A stretch of 64,000 bases of DNA, taken from contig OY294068.1 in the NCBI GenBank assembly GCA_958510875.1, positions 80,347,978 through 80,411,977 of the forward strand, read 5' to 3'. The notes under the pieces are model-generated. The model searched no databases and was not told the origin of the DNA. It saw only the letters and a list, made by a program, of their open reading frames with translations. The position numbers and the translations under genes are program-made. How positions within the stretch are numbered: position 1 is the stretch's first letter; every line of letters starts with the position of its first letter. This document shows positions 44,801-48,399 of this stretch, piece by piece. This DNA is from Endomychus coccineus (Eukaryota; Arthropoda; Insecta; Coleoptera; Endomychidae).

Positions 44801-47111
44801 GTAACTCACCTGCCAAATATTGTAAAAGTTCTTCATCACGTTCTCAAGTAATACCGAAAAAACAAAATTATTTTTGCAATTTTGAAGCCCTCTACCGGGT
44901 AAACAAGACACTTGAGGCAAAAGTAAAAAGGCTCATCAAATTTTTTTCGAATCAAAGAATCTTCGGTTTTATTTTTGCCACGCAGTTCGAGGACACCCTG
45001 TATATTAAAGAGAGAGATCGCCTACCTTTCTACGACGTTCTAGAATCTAGAGTATCCAATGAGTTCGTTAGTGTGACATCACCAATCAAACGAATAATTC
45101 TCTAAGTAAAAATGTAAAATTCATGAACTCAAAGAGAACTCTAATATTGAACGAATAGCCTTGAAAATTGAAGCAGTTATTTCTCATCAGCATGGTTGTT
45201 CGCTGTAATATGATCACGAGTAGTGATGCCGCGAGGCGCGACGAGATAAAGGGTCTGTATCGCCCCGTGACGAGATAAAGATCTTGTTTCATCTCGAATC
45301 GAGTTTATGCTATACTGTGTCGGTGTGTGATGAGAAAACGCAATGATCAAATAAAACCGTAATCGCGAGAAGCTCACTCGTAGCTTATTACTTCCCTCAC
45401 TATGCGTAGTATATGATACAAGGAAAGTATCATAATCGGCCCGAAGAAATTTTTACAGATTTTCACAGATATATCAGTTTTGAGCATTTCTGAATCGATC
45501 AAGACTGGTTTTGACATGATTTCGTCATTTTTCAGACCACTTTAAATGGTGTAAGTATGAACTGTATTGTTTTTGGGCATGGTAGCCCTGTTTTGAGGGT
45601 ATTTTTGGTATACATCTTCAGGTCTCCAAATGGAATTTTATTTGATCATCATTTTTTTGTGGTTATGAATATGCATCACTTGTATATAATTTAACCTGCA
45701 AACGTGTCCTAAATTCTCATTTCAAGATTCAAGTGAAGTCAACGGCGAATTTTGATAGTTCATATCACAGTAGGTGTCAGTGTAAAACATAGAGTTATGA
45801 AATACATTATGTAGACCATTTTGATAAAGTCTCAATGCAACGTAGAGTATAATTTACCGTCTTTCGGTGCCGGTTTCTAAATCATTCTCAATATATTTTC
45901 ATTTACATTTGACCGGCAAGAGTGCCCGAAAGCAAGTGAGAGAAGTCACGTGATCATTTGATCACAGTTGTTTGCTAATAGAAGCTATATACGCAATTGC
46001 TTGGATTATACCTACGTTCACACCACTACATTCTCTGATCAAACACAGTATAGTTATTATAACATCTGAGAGAGATCAAATCGAGTATCACTCATAGAAA
46101 TTATATAACCTCGCCGAGCTTAACTCAGATATTACTGAAACTTTTTTTTTATCAATTTGGTTTTTTCAGTACTTTGAGATTGTTTGGGCCTTAAGGAAGA
46201 AATAAAAAATATTCTGTATGTACAGATTTTGAAAAACCACCGCCCTTTTTAAAAGACCATAGTAATATTCGGATAACAATTTTCAAACATTTTTCATTAA
46301 AATTGGATGAAAACACTGAAAAATTTCAAATCTTTGCATACAACCCCTGGGCCAATTATTTTCATTTTGAAGTCCAGTATTCCAATTTTCCTGTACGTAG
46401 CTTACGACACTTCCCCTTACAGGCAATAATTTGGTAAAATTTTACTAAAAATAAAGAATAATATTGACAATTTTTACAAGATCTTGTATTTAACGTCTCA
46501 ATAGGACTCACACTACGCCAAATTTACCTTCGTAAATCAGAGCCCATATCTAATTCAGCTCATAACCAGTTATAAAATGATTGTATTATGACTTATGGAT
46601 AACGGCTTTTACGAGAAACGCGACGTAGATTTTGCAAAAAATGCGATTTTTGAGGCAGATAATTCCAAAGGTATTGAAATATTGACTCGAATAATAGCGG
46701 AAATGAGAATATTTTTAATTTGATGTAAACTACTTATCATCGATTCTATCTTGTACCAAAACTTATTTATAAAAATCTTCCGATATTTCTCCCCTTGTCC
46801 CATGCTTAGAAACTCTTATGATTAACTAGTGCTACTAAGAAATTAAAATTATATGACTTACATATCTCTTTCATATCAATAGAAGGATATTCACTATCAT
46901 CACAAGATTCTTCAAGATCAACTTCTAACTTATCCAAGAGTCCTAAATATTGTCTGTCTTCCAACCATGGTTTATTATTGTGGGTAGAATGTTGCTGTTT
47001 TAAAACTGTAGCTAAACGAATACTTCGCTTTTCAACAGAATTAGAAGTTGATATTATATCCCAATACCTAATGAGGGCTTCATCCAAGGTTTTACAAGTT
47101 TTTCCTATATT
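11441..47111 (-). CDS. Beta-N-acetylhexosaminidase (GH20), 7 exons, 5' end missing
   Basis: Seven minus-strand exons (47111-46862, 39064-38949, 38676-38471, 26187-26072, 19319-19124, 12600-12381, 11821-11441) join in frame to 494 residues plus stop. The enzyme removes terminal beta-linked N-acetylhexosamine from glycans, in the lysosome or secreted. The GH20 N-terminal domain covers about residues 1-125 and the catalytic barrel about 130-494. Visible marks are Arg-Gly-Leu-Leu-Leu-Asp (exon 3), His-Trp-His (exon 3), Glu-Phe-Asp-Thr-Pro-Gly-His (exons 4/5), His-Leu-Gly-Gly-Asp-Glu with catalytic Asp288-Glu289, and a pocket Trp in Cys-Trp-Tyr-Leu. Cys6/70, Cys243/294 and a C-terminal pair match the disulfides of animal HEXA/HEXB. 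Several Asn-x-Ser/Thr sites fit a glycoprotein. HEXA/HEXB are about 530-560 residues, so one N-terminal exon with the signal peptide is missing. A lysosomal-type HEX is likelier than a chitin-degrading NAG. Confidence 0.93.
11870..11890. repeat. (TG)n microsatellite
   Basis: About ten TG units in the 559-bp intron between exons 6 and 7. Confidence 0.9.
12077..12235 (+). repeat. Dispersed repeat related to 27191-27310
   Basis: Shared strings are tttggtagttgaaaggtcc (counterpart cttggtagttaaaaggtcc), tatagtgta and gttgtgaactcttt (here attgtgaactcttt), in the same order and spacing. It lies in the intron between exons 6 and 7. At 27.2 kb the same sequence forms one arm of a hairpin. It may be a terminal part of a Penelope-like element; it has no coding capacity. 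Confidence 0.6.
12381..12600 (-). CDS. Hexosaminidase exon 6
   Basis: The acceptor attttcacag precedes 12600 and the donor GTAAGTATTT follows 12381. The exon is 220 nt. The first base completes the Trp codon split with exon 5 (Cys-Trp). It encodes the helix after the catalytic loop and a Trp-Glu-Glu-Val-Phe strand, ending at an intact Arg codon. Confidence 0.93.
12610..13770. other. Intron sequence, no gene seen
   Basis: AT-rich intron between exons 5 and 6, with no coding frame or repeat I could match. A TATA-like tatataaacc near 13000 has no supporting context. Confidence 0.45.
13780..14235 (+). pseudogene. Non-LTR element remnant with CCHC-like motif (R2/R4-type?)
   Basis: A GC-rich island in AT-rich intron. 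The plus strand holds one frame of about 130 codons with a single in-frame TAG near 14096. It includes Cys-Arg-Ala-Cys, Glu-Thr-Leu-Phe-His-Leu-Leu and Ala-Cys-Pro, followed by a [10 protein letters not shown] segment. This Cys-x2-Cys ... His ... Cys pattern followed by Arg-His-Asn-Ala is known from the C-terminal part of LINEs with a restriction-like endonuclease (R2/R4 and relatives). The RT upstream and the endonuclease downstream are not recognisable here. Family assignment is from memory and tentative. Confidence 0.45.
14275..14610. repeat. Direct repeat pair, PLE-terminus-like
   Basis: Two direct copies, starting near 14274 and 14530, share ctgtttcgct, gagctcatcagt and atgctactgaac/atgttactgaac. 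The gagctcatcag...gaaacg motif also occurs at about 20066-20090 next to Penelope-like RT sequence, so these are probably PLE terminal repeats. No coding sequence lies between them. Confidence 0.5.
14620..16680 (-). mobile_element. LINE (CR1/Jockey-group), 5'-truncated
   Basis: The minus strand reads from the linker after the endonuclease through the whole RT to the C-terminus. The part at 16657-16049 holds a Lys-Ser-Lys-Lys-Ala-Val-Gly block (start of RT). The frame changes near 16050-16075. The part at 16052-15372 holds [10 protein letters not shown] and the catalytic Phe-Ala-Asp-Asp-Thr. After another break, 15193-14864 holds the conserved C-terminal tail. Endonuclease and ORF1 are missing. 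The element ends at a TATTATTATTA-like tail near 14611-14627. It is intronic to the hexosaminidase gene and on the same strand. Confidence 0.85.
15372..16052 (-). pseudogene. LINE reverse transcriptase, palm and thumb
   Basis: A 226-residue open stretch. Gln-Gly-Thr-Ile-Leu-Gly-Pro (motif B) and Phe-Ala-Asp-Asp (motif C, catalytic) are intact, followed by Val-Asn-x-x-Lys-Thr and Tyr-Leu-Gly-Ile-Thr-Ile-Asp. Motif A, which should precede these, is weak. The frame differs from the upstream RT part (16657-16049), so no full RT is encoded. Confidence 0.85.
17109..18163. mobile_element. Fold-back element with tandem-repeat arms
   Basis: The ends are inverted: agtccaggct at 17109 and agcctggact at 18154-18163. 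The arms run inward through a matching gcattagcttcaggaggttt. Each arm contains a unit of about 150 bp with the landmark ttttttgggtcg and a nearby gccagatttact. Three units lie in the left arm (about 17310, 17460 and 17610) and two in the right (about 17770 and 17920). The centre is about 80 bp of AT-rich sequence. No transposase is encoded. Such architecture is known for fold-back elements. The ttttttgggtcgctga landmark recurs at about 61006 and, inverted, at about 50862. Confidence 0.8.
18277..18421. repeat. Hairpin-forming inverted repeat
   Basis: Arms of about 48 bp (18277-18325 and 18372-18421) share aaaataatttgacagattt and aacttgttgcca with few mismatches, around a 46-bp loop. Probably a small MITE or the end of one; no coding. 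Confidence 0.75.
18430..19120. other. Intron sequence, no gene seen
   Basis: AT-rich, with nothing recognised up to exon 5. Confidence 0.45.
19124..19319 (-). CDS. Hexosaminidase exon 5 (catalytic residues)
   Basis: The acceptor catttttag precedes 19319 and the donor GTAAGTAATT follows 19124. The 196 nt hold 64 full codons, 2 nt at the start and 2 at the end. It carries His-Thr-Arg-Ser-Trp-Gly, Pro-Cys-Tyr-Val and the GH20 catalytic motif His-Leu-Gly-Gly-Asp-Glu-Val. In GH20 enzymes the Glu is the general acid and the Asp orients the substrate acetamido group. Confidence 0.96.
19325..19715. other. Intron sequence, no gene seen
   Basis: AT-rich sequence between exon 5 and a Penelope-like fragment. 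Confidence 0.45.
19717..20660 (+). mobile_element. Penelope-like element fragment
   Basis: Direct repeats of about 150 bp (starting near 19717 and 20069; shared acgagtagag and acaacagaaagtgct) are followed by a short RT piece from 20349. That piece has Leu-Pro-Phe-Leu-Asp-Leu, one in-frame TAA, then [16 protein letters not shown]. This RT segment is distinctive for PLEs. The YxDD block and the GIY-YIG nuclease are missing. The cagatgtttcgcc...gctcatcag motif in the repeats is also seen at 14.3-14.6 kb. Confidence 0.7.
20700..21835. other. Intron sequence, no gene seen
   Basis: No convincing coding frame. Two patches share gacgtcggg and ttccgg(t/a)tgcat (about 21046-21090 and 21611-21655), hinting at a low-copy repeat. 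Confidence 0.35.
21841..21998. repeat. Inverted repeat, 48-bp arms
   Basis: Left arm 21841-21888 and right arm 21953-21998 share catgtgcgaagtg / cacttcgcacatg and ccaaatgttg / caacatttgg. The 64-bp loop ends in an ATT run. No coding; MITE-like. Confidence 0.75.
22010..22390. other. No gene seen
   Basis: AT-rich intron between an inverted repeat and repeat copy 2. Confidence 0.4.
22393..24425. repeat. Dispersed repeat, copy 2
   Basis: The counterpart of 4640-6285 on the same strand. It has gcgcgaattttagat (about 22529), aaataaggatttggtgg (about 22605), acatataaaag (about 22649) and the shared end agctaagttataacca followed by caattgtaattaaa (about 24384-24420). It is longer because a 611-bp inverted-repeat element is inserted at 23352. 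The three 28-bp motifs seen in copy 1 are present but mutated. No coding capacity. Confidence 0.6.
23352..23962. mobile_element. Nested 611-bp element with 19-bp terminal inverted repeats
   Basis: The perfect 19-bp ends are ACCTATTATCCTAAGGAGA and its reverse complement. Repeat copy 1 has no counterpart of this block, which supports an insertion into copy 2. No transposase is recognised inside. A clear target duplication was not found. Probably a non-autonomous DNA transposon. Confidence 0.7.
24430..26065. other. Intron sequence with PLE-terminus-like motifs, no gene
   Basis: The strings gtgaaacgtcggcat (about 24488) and cgaaacgtcggatgtt (about 24819) recall 3' ends of Penelope-like elements. 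No coding frame accompanies them. The remainder is plain AT-rich intron. Confidence 0.35.
26072..26187 (-). CDS. Hexosaminidase exon 4
   Basis: The acceptor tttttcaag precedes 26187 and the donor GTAAGTAATTT follows 26072. The 116 nt hold 1 + 38 codons + 1. It encodes the barrel segment ending [12 protein letters not shown], matching the GH20 strand that leads into the substrate site. The Ser codon is split with exon 3 and the Gly codon with exon 5. Confidence 0.95.
26190..27150. other. Intron sequence, no gene seen
   Basis: AT-rich. Two patches (about 26660-26790 and 26970-27090) resemble each other loosely (cattcgcaagagttcat / gattcgcaagagtttact), suggesting an old duplicated repeat. Confidence 0.4.
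27153..27216. repeat. Strong hairpin, 26-bp arms
   Basis: Arms 27153-27178 and 27191-27216 match at 25 of 26 positions around a 12-bp loop. The core is ACCAAGTAGCCATCATC. The right arm continues into a repeat shared with 12077-12235. Confidence 0.9.
27191..27310 (+). repeat. Dispersed repeat related to 12077-12235
   Basis: Same order of landmarks as the 12 kb copy, including gttgtgaactctttt at about 27290. Here its start is doubled in inverted orientation to give the hairpin. Confidence 0.6.
27310..28690. other. Intron sequence, no gene seen
   Basis: Open frames at 27586-27837 (minus) and 27944-28153 (plus) show no recognisable domain, and I do not call them genes. The rest is AT-rich. Confidence 0.35.
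28722..28950. repeat. Penelope-like terminal palindrome
   Basis: Inverted arms (28722-28755 and about 28837-28874) share actagtttataaataaat-like sequence. Between them lies a perfect 32-bp palindrome at 28774-28805 (ACAAATATTACAAAG on each side of TA). The right part (ctactgtgttag ... atttatttattaaactag ... taatggctgattctatt) matches 37715-37830, which follows a Penelope-like GIY-YIG frame. It is therefore probably an inverted junction of PLE ends. Confidence 0.7.
28955..30295. other. Intron sequence, no gene seen
   Basis: A slightly GC-richer block at about 29100-29560 has a 66-codon frame without recognisable domains. Nothing else was found. Confidence 0.35.
30300..31060 (+). pseudogene. 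LINE 3' fragment (RT thumb, C-terminus, 3' UTR)
   Basis: Near 30485-30580 the plus strand gives [16 protein letters not shown], matching the conserved thumb block of LINE RTs. Near 30745-30900 there is a Phe-Lys-x-x-Leu tail, then Phe-Ser-Leu-Asn-Glu-Phe. The region 30740-31050 is homologous to the minus-strand LINE at 48.4-50.2 kb, including the 3' UTR. The catalytic part is missing. Intronic, opposite to the host gene. Confidence 0.65.
31065..32210. other. Intron sequence, no gene seen
   Basis: Very AT-rich. A minus-strand frame at 31420-31656 is open but unrecognised. Confidence 0.4.
32215..33025. repeat. Imperfect tandem repeat, about 302-bp period
   Basis: Two neighbouring units (about 32528-32830 and 32831-33025) share ttccaattttaatg, aattgacaccagctatc, catcataaaaat-like strings and gagctgccc(g/a)ccactagaggca. 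The last falls at 32678 and 32980, a 302-bp spacing. A partial third copy (about 32215-32330) shares ttgttacccaggtgcctgg with 32732. Within each unit aaacaatggaaat and atttccattgttt are inverted, so units can fold. No coding. Confidence 0.75.
33030..34335. other. Intron sequence, no gene seen
   Basis: Very AT-rich; no coding frame or clear repeat. Confidence 0.45.
34340..34720. repeat. Inverted LINE 3'-UTR pieces
   Basis: Plus-strand tggaacgcagttttaatatt at about 34356 and minus-strand tggaacgccgttttgatatt at about 34658-34639 are related to 31043-31064. The minus part continues with cattggtattaagaaccaat, which matches the 3' UTR of the LINE at 48.4 kb. These look like short remnants of that LINE family in opposite orientation. 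Confidence 0.5.
34730..35385. other. Intron sequence, no gene seen
   Basis: Nothing recognised. Confidence 0.4.
35390..35640 (-). pseudogene. Penelope-like GIY-YIG nuclease fragment (minus)
   Basis: Minus-strand reading gives a Cys-Gly-Val-Tyr-Lys-Val stretch, then Met-Ile-Tyr-Phe-Gly-Gln-Thr-Glu-Arg (the YxGxT-type core of the nuclease). After a frame change come [10 protein letters not shown] and [10 protein letters not shown]. These align with the plus-strand fragment at 37265-37555. In PLEs this C-terminal nuclease nicks DNA for integration. Too broken to function. Confidence 0.7.
35680..37250 (-). mobile_element. LINE, decayed (Jockey-like)
   Basis: Minus-strand frames read from 37248 to 35880. 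The first part has Pro-Ile-Pro-Lys-Lys-Gly-Asp and Tyr-Arg-Gln-Ile-Val-Ile (early RT), then Gln-His-Gly-Phe-Val-Ser-Gly-Arg-Ser. An Ala-Asp-Asp-Leu-Lys-Ile block near 36650 is the catalytic motif. Later come Leu-Gly-Val-Ile-Phe-Asp, Arg-Ser-Arg-Leu-Glu-Tyr and Arg-Arg-Ser-Lys-Ser. At least four frame breaks are present. The 3' end is AAATAAATAAAT-like at about 35680-35697. ORF1 and the endonuclease are missing. This is a different family from the LINE at 14.6 kb. Confidence 0.75.
37215..37830 (+). pseudogene. Penelope-like GIY-YIG nuclease fragment and 3' end (plus)
   Basis: The 96-codon frame at 37265-37555 has [19 protein letters not shown] and a C-terminal Leu-Glu-Ser-Leu-Glu block. It matches the GIY-YIG nuclease tail of PLEs. 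The GIY-YIG start itself is degraded. The downstream sequence to 37830 matches the PLE terminal palindrome at 28.8 kb. The RT domain is absent. Confidence 0.75.
37835..38465. other. Intron sequence, no gene seen
   Basis: AT-rich sequence up to exon 3. Confidence 0.45.
38471..38676 (-). CDS. Hexosaminidase exon 3
   Basis: The acceptor tttttctag precedes 38676. A second AG 4 nt further would shift the frame, so the first is chosen. The donor GTAAGAG follows 38471. The exon is 206 nt, 68 codons + 2. It holds [14 protein letters not shown] and Phe-His-Trp-His-Ile-Thr-Asp-Asp-Gln, both hallmark GH20 segments. Confidence 0.96.
38949..39064 (-). CDS. Hexosaminidase exon 2 (of those seen)
   Basis: The acceptor ttcttctag precedes 39064 and the donor GTAAGTAAAA follows 38949. 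The 116 nt hold 2 + 38 codons. It encodes [13 protein letters not shown], the conserved segment joining the N-terminal and catalytic domains. The Tyr codon is split with exon 1. Confidence 0.95.
39357..40453 (+). mobile_element. Penelope-like element, short copy with inverted ends
   Basis: A 15-bp direct duplication (AATAACTATGTATAT, 39342-39356 and 40454-40468) flanks the insert. Inverted arms of about 69 bp lie at 39395-39463 and 40385-40453. The right arm ends exactly at the duplication; the left is preceded by 38 extra bp. The inside is a 5'-truncated PLE coding sequence. PLEs are known for terminal repeats in either orientation and for such extra tails. It sits in the 7.8-kb intron between the first two exons. 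Confidence 0.85.
39592..40306 (+). pseudogene. PLE C-terminal RT and GIY-YIG nuclease
   Basis: The 180-codon frame (39592-40134) begins in the RT thumb/linker: Arg-Ile-Ile-Asp-Ile-Ala, then Leu-Thr-Tyr-Leu-Gly-Lys-His-Ser. It enters the nuclease with [21 protein letters not shown] and Arg-Phe-Asn-Glu-His-Leu. A frame break near 40128 moves the last 55-60 residues, including the Leu-Glu-Ser-Ile-Glu block, into another frame that ends in TGA near 40306. The catalytic RT domain is missing, so the copy is not autonomous. Confidence 0.85.
40533..41727 (-). mobile_element. Mariner transposon, decayed
   Basis: 1195 bp with terminal inverted repeats of about 35 bp. Both ends start CGAGGGCAAGGTGAAAAGT, then differ by small changes. 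The right end is followed by TA; the left is preceded by GA, probably a mutated TA duplication. The minus strand encodes a broken mariner transposase. Length and structure match mariners (about 1.2-1.3 kb). Confidence 0.9.
40570..41620 (-). pseudogene. Mariner transposase
   Basis: The N-terminal part (41548-41330) has [11 protein letters not shown] and Lys-Trp-Leu, the DNA-binding helix-turn-helix of mariner transposases. The C-terminal part (40910-40695) has Gln-Asp-Asn-Ala-Pro-Ala-His (second catalytic Asp) and [11 protein letters not shown], whose last Asp is the third catalytic residue in DD34D enzymes. Spacing between those two is 34 residues as expected. Frame breaks in the middle and an altered C-terminus make it non-functional. 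Confidence 0.85.
41803..41997 (-). pseudogene. LINE fragment, RT thumb
   Basis: A minus-strand 64-codon frame with [21 protein letters not shown], and Leu-Thr-Asn-Ser-Leu. This is the thumb block of an insect LINE family. A second piece of the same family is split by the transposon at 42703-45000. Confidence 0.75.
42370..42702 (-). pseudogene. LINE C-terminal fragment (3' half of a split copy)
   Basis: Minus-strand frames give [10 protein letters not shown] near 42665-42630 and Val-Trp-Asn-Ser-Leu near 42560, typical of the LINE C-terminus. It continues the fragment at 45003-45110; the two were one copy before the transposon inserted. Confidence 0.6.
42703..45000 (-). mobile_element. Tc1/mariner-superfamily transposon with 578-bp inverted repeats
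   Basis: 2298 bp. The ends are CAGGGTGTC and GACACCCTG, flanked on both sides by TA (42701-42702 and 45001-45002), the superfamily's target duplication. The inverted repeats span 42703-43280 and 44423-45000, 578 bp each, with scattered differences. The minus strand encodes a broken transposase between them. The insert interrupts a LINE fragment. Confidence 0.92.
43415..44396 (-). pseudogene. Tc1/mariner-type transposase, frameshifted
   Basis: From 44396 the frame encodes Arg-Arg-Arg-Thr-Arg-Arg-Thr and an HTH ([11 protein letters not shown]), then Ile-Leu-Phe-Thr-Asp-Glu-Asp-Thr-Phe with the first catalytic Asp. After frame changes near 44010 and 43730 come His-Asp-Gly-Ala-Pro-Pro-His-Phe (second Asp) and Asp-Arg-Trp-Ile-Gly-Arg-Gly. 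Then follows [13 protein letters not shown]. By my count about 43 residues separate the second Asp from the Asp before Phe-Phe, more than the 34 of mariner. At least two frame breaks and one in-frame stop are present, so it is inactive. The C-terminal 98 residues (43711-43415) are open. Confidence 0.85.
45003..45110 (-). pseudogene. LINE fragment (5' half of a split copy)
   Basis: The minus strand reads [12 protein letters not shown], matching [12 protein letters not shown] at 41803-41997. It abuts the transposon's TA and resumes at 42702. Confidence 0.65.
45115..46855. other. Intron sequence, no gene seen
   Basis: A patch at about 45230-45290 repeats gacgagataaag twice within a GC-richer stretch. 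Otherwise AT-rich with no coding frame. Confidence 0.4.
46862..47111 (-). CDS. Hexosaminidase first visible exon
   Basis: The acceptor tctattttag precedes 47111 and the donor GTAAGTCAT follows 46862. The 250 nt hold 83 codons + 1. It encodes Thr-Cys-Lys-Thr-Leu-Asp-Glu-Ala, an Arg-Tyr-Trp-Asp-Ile-Ile helix and Glu-Glu-Ser-Cys-Asp-Asp, the GH20 N-terminal domain with its Cys pair. The last T joins AT of the next exon as Tyr. No Met or signal peptide is in frame, so at least one exon lies upstream. Confidence 0.9.
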
Positions 47112-48395
47112 CTAAAATAGAAAACAGATTTTAAAATGTCTCCATAGGTAACGAGCATAATTTTTCCACATATTACCAACTTTTAATGGTTGTTGCATAA
47201 TGATAAATTTGAACCGTTAGAACGTTAAAGAATGTTCAGGTTGTGAATAATATCATACATGAATCTCTGATTGAAAATTTAAATCGGGAACACATTGTTC
47301 TACGTGTTGTGTTGTGTCGTGATAAAATTCGAGCGGTCCAGATTTTCGGCATAAGCCTTAGAACGTTTTGTCCACAAGTACCTGGCCTTCGCTTTAAAAT
47401 TAACAAACAAATATGGACGAAATATAGCTAATCTGTTCATCATACAGATCGCTTTTCGAATGCTAGTGACAATATTTGTAATTCTTTGATTCCTTCTTTA
47501 TTTTCCCCTGTGAACTTTCATATTGTTCCCTGTTCAACTTAAAGTACATATGGAAACGATTTTCGTCTTTAATATATAAATCTACGAACGTATGATTTTC
47601 GTCAAATAATTCCCTGATTTCATTCAATTAGTAAATCCAATTTTTTTTTCTTAGGTAATATATAACATAACAGAAGCAGTCCCCATTCTTCACTTTATTC
47701 TCCAAATCCGTCTGACGAGCTTGAGGTCATAGTGAAACGAAGAAACAATACGTTACATACAGTTTTTAAACCCCTACACTTATTTTCATCATATGCATTA
47801 GAAAAATATGTTTACGAAATAGCATATCACAACAGAACACGTCGGAACAATAAGTTCCACGATGGACATCAAAATACAAAACTAGTGCTGAAAAGTACTG
47901 TGAAAATATGTTCGTCTGATTTCGATAATTGAGATATATATTTTTTTACTATTTTCGAAATAGAGAATACATTTTGGAAAATTATTTATTTTAAAACATG
48001 TATTAAAAATATAATTCGCAATATACCTATCGTGCAATATTATATATTCTAAAATAATCTTGCAAATCTATAAATAAGAACCTTCAGAAAAGATTCTCTG
48101 AACGACTAGCAAACTTTTCGTCACAAAAATATGATTCATATGTATGTATATGTAATAGACAAGTGTCTTGTTTTTATTCACATATAATACTTGTACAATT
48201 CAGATGCATCATGGAGAATACTTCTTTCGTTTATTAAATCCAATTAAATATCTCTATTTTATTCGATTGTGTGACAAGATGGCATTATTCTTACTATTGT
48301 TGTTAATAATTAGCTAACGAAATCTATTACGGAACCTGAAATGGGATCCAAAATTAACACGTCATATTTGAGACAATACAAACAATTAAGGGTTG
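47112..48395. other. No gene seen; 5' exon of hexosaminidase not found
   Basis: I looked for a minus-strand exon ending in phase 0 with a signal peptide or a Trp-Pro motif and found none. AT-rich, no repeats matched. Confidence 0.4.
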
Positions 48396-48399
48396 AGGT

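Noticed and set aside
44785..45105. 106-codon plus-strand frame similar to a minus-strand frame at 42601-42951
   Set aside because: Both are translations of the two inverted repeats of the same transposon; the similarity is due to the repeat, not to a gene.
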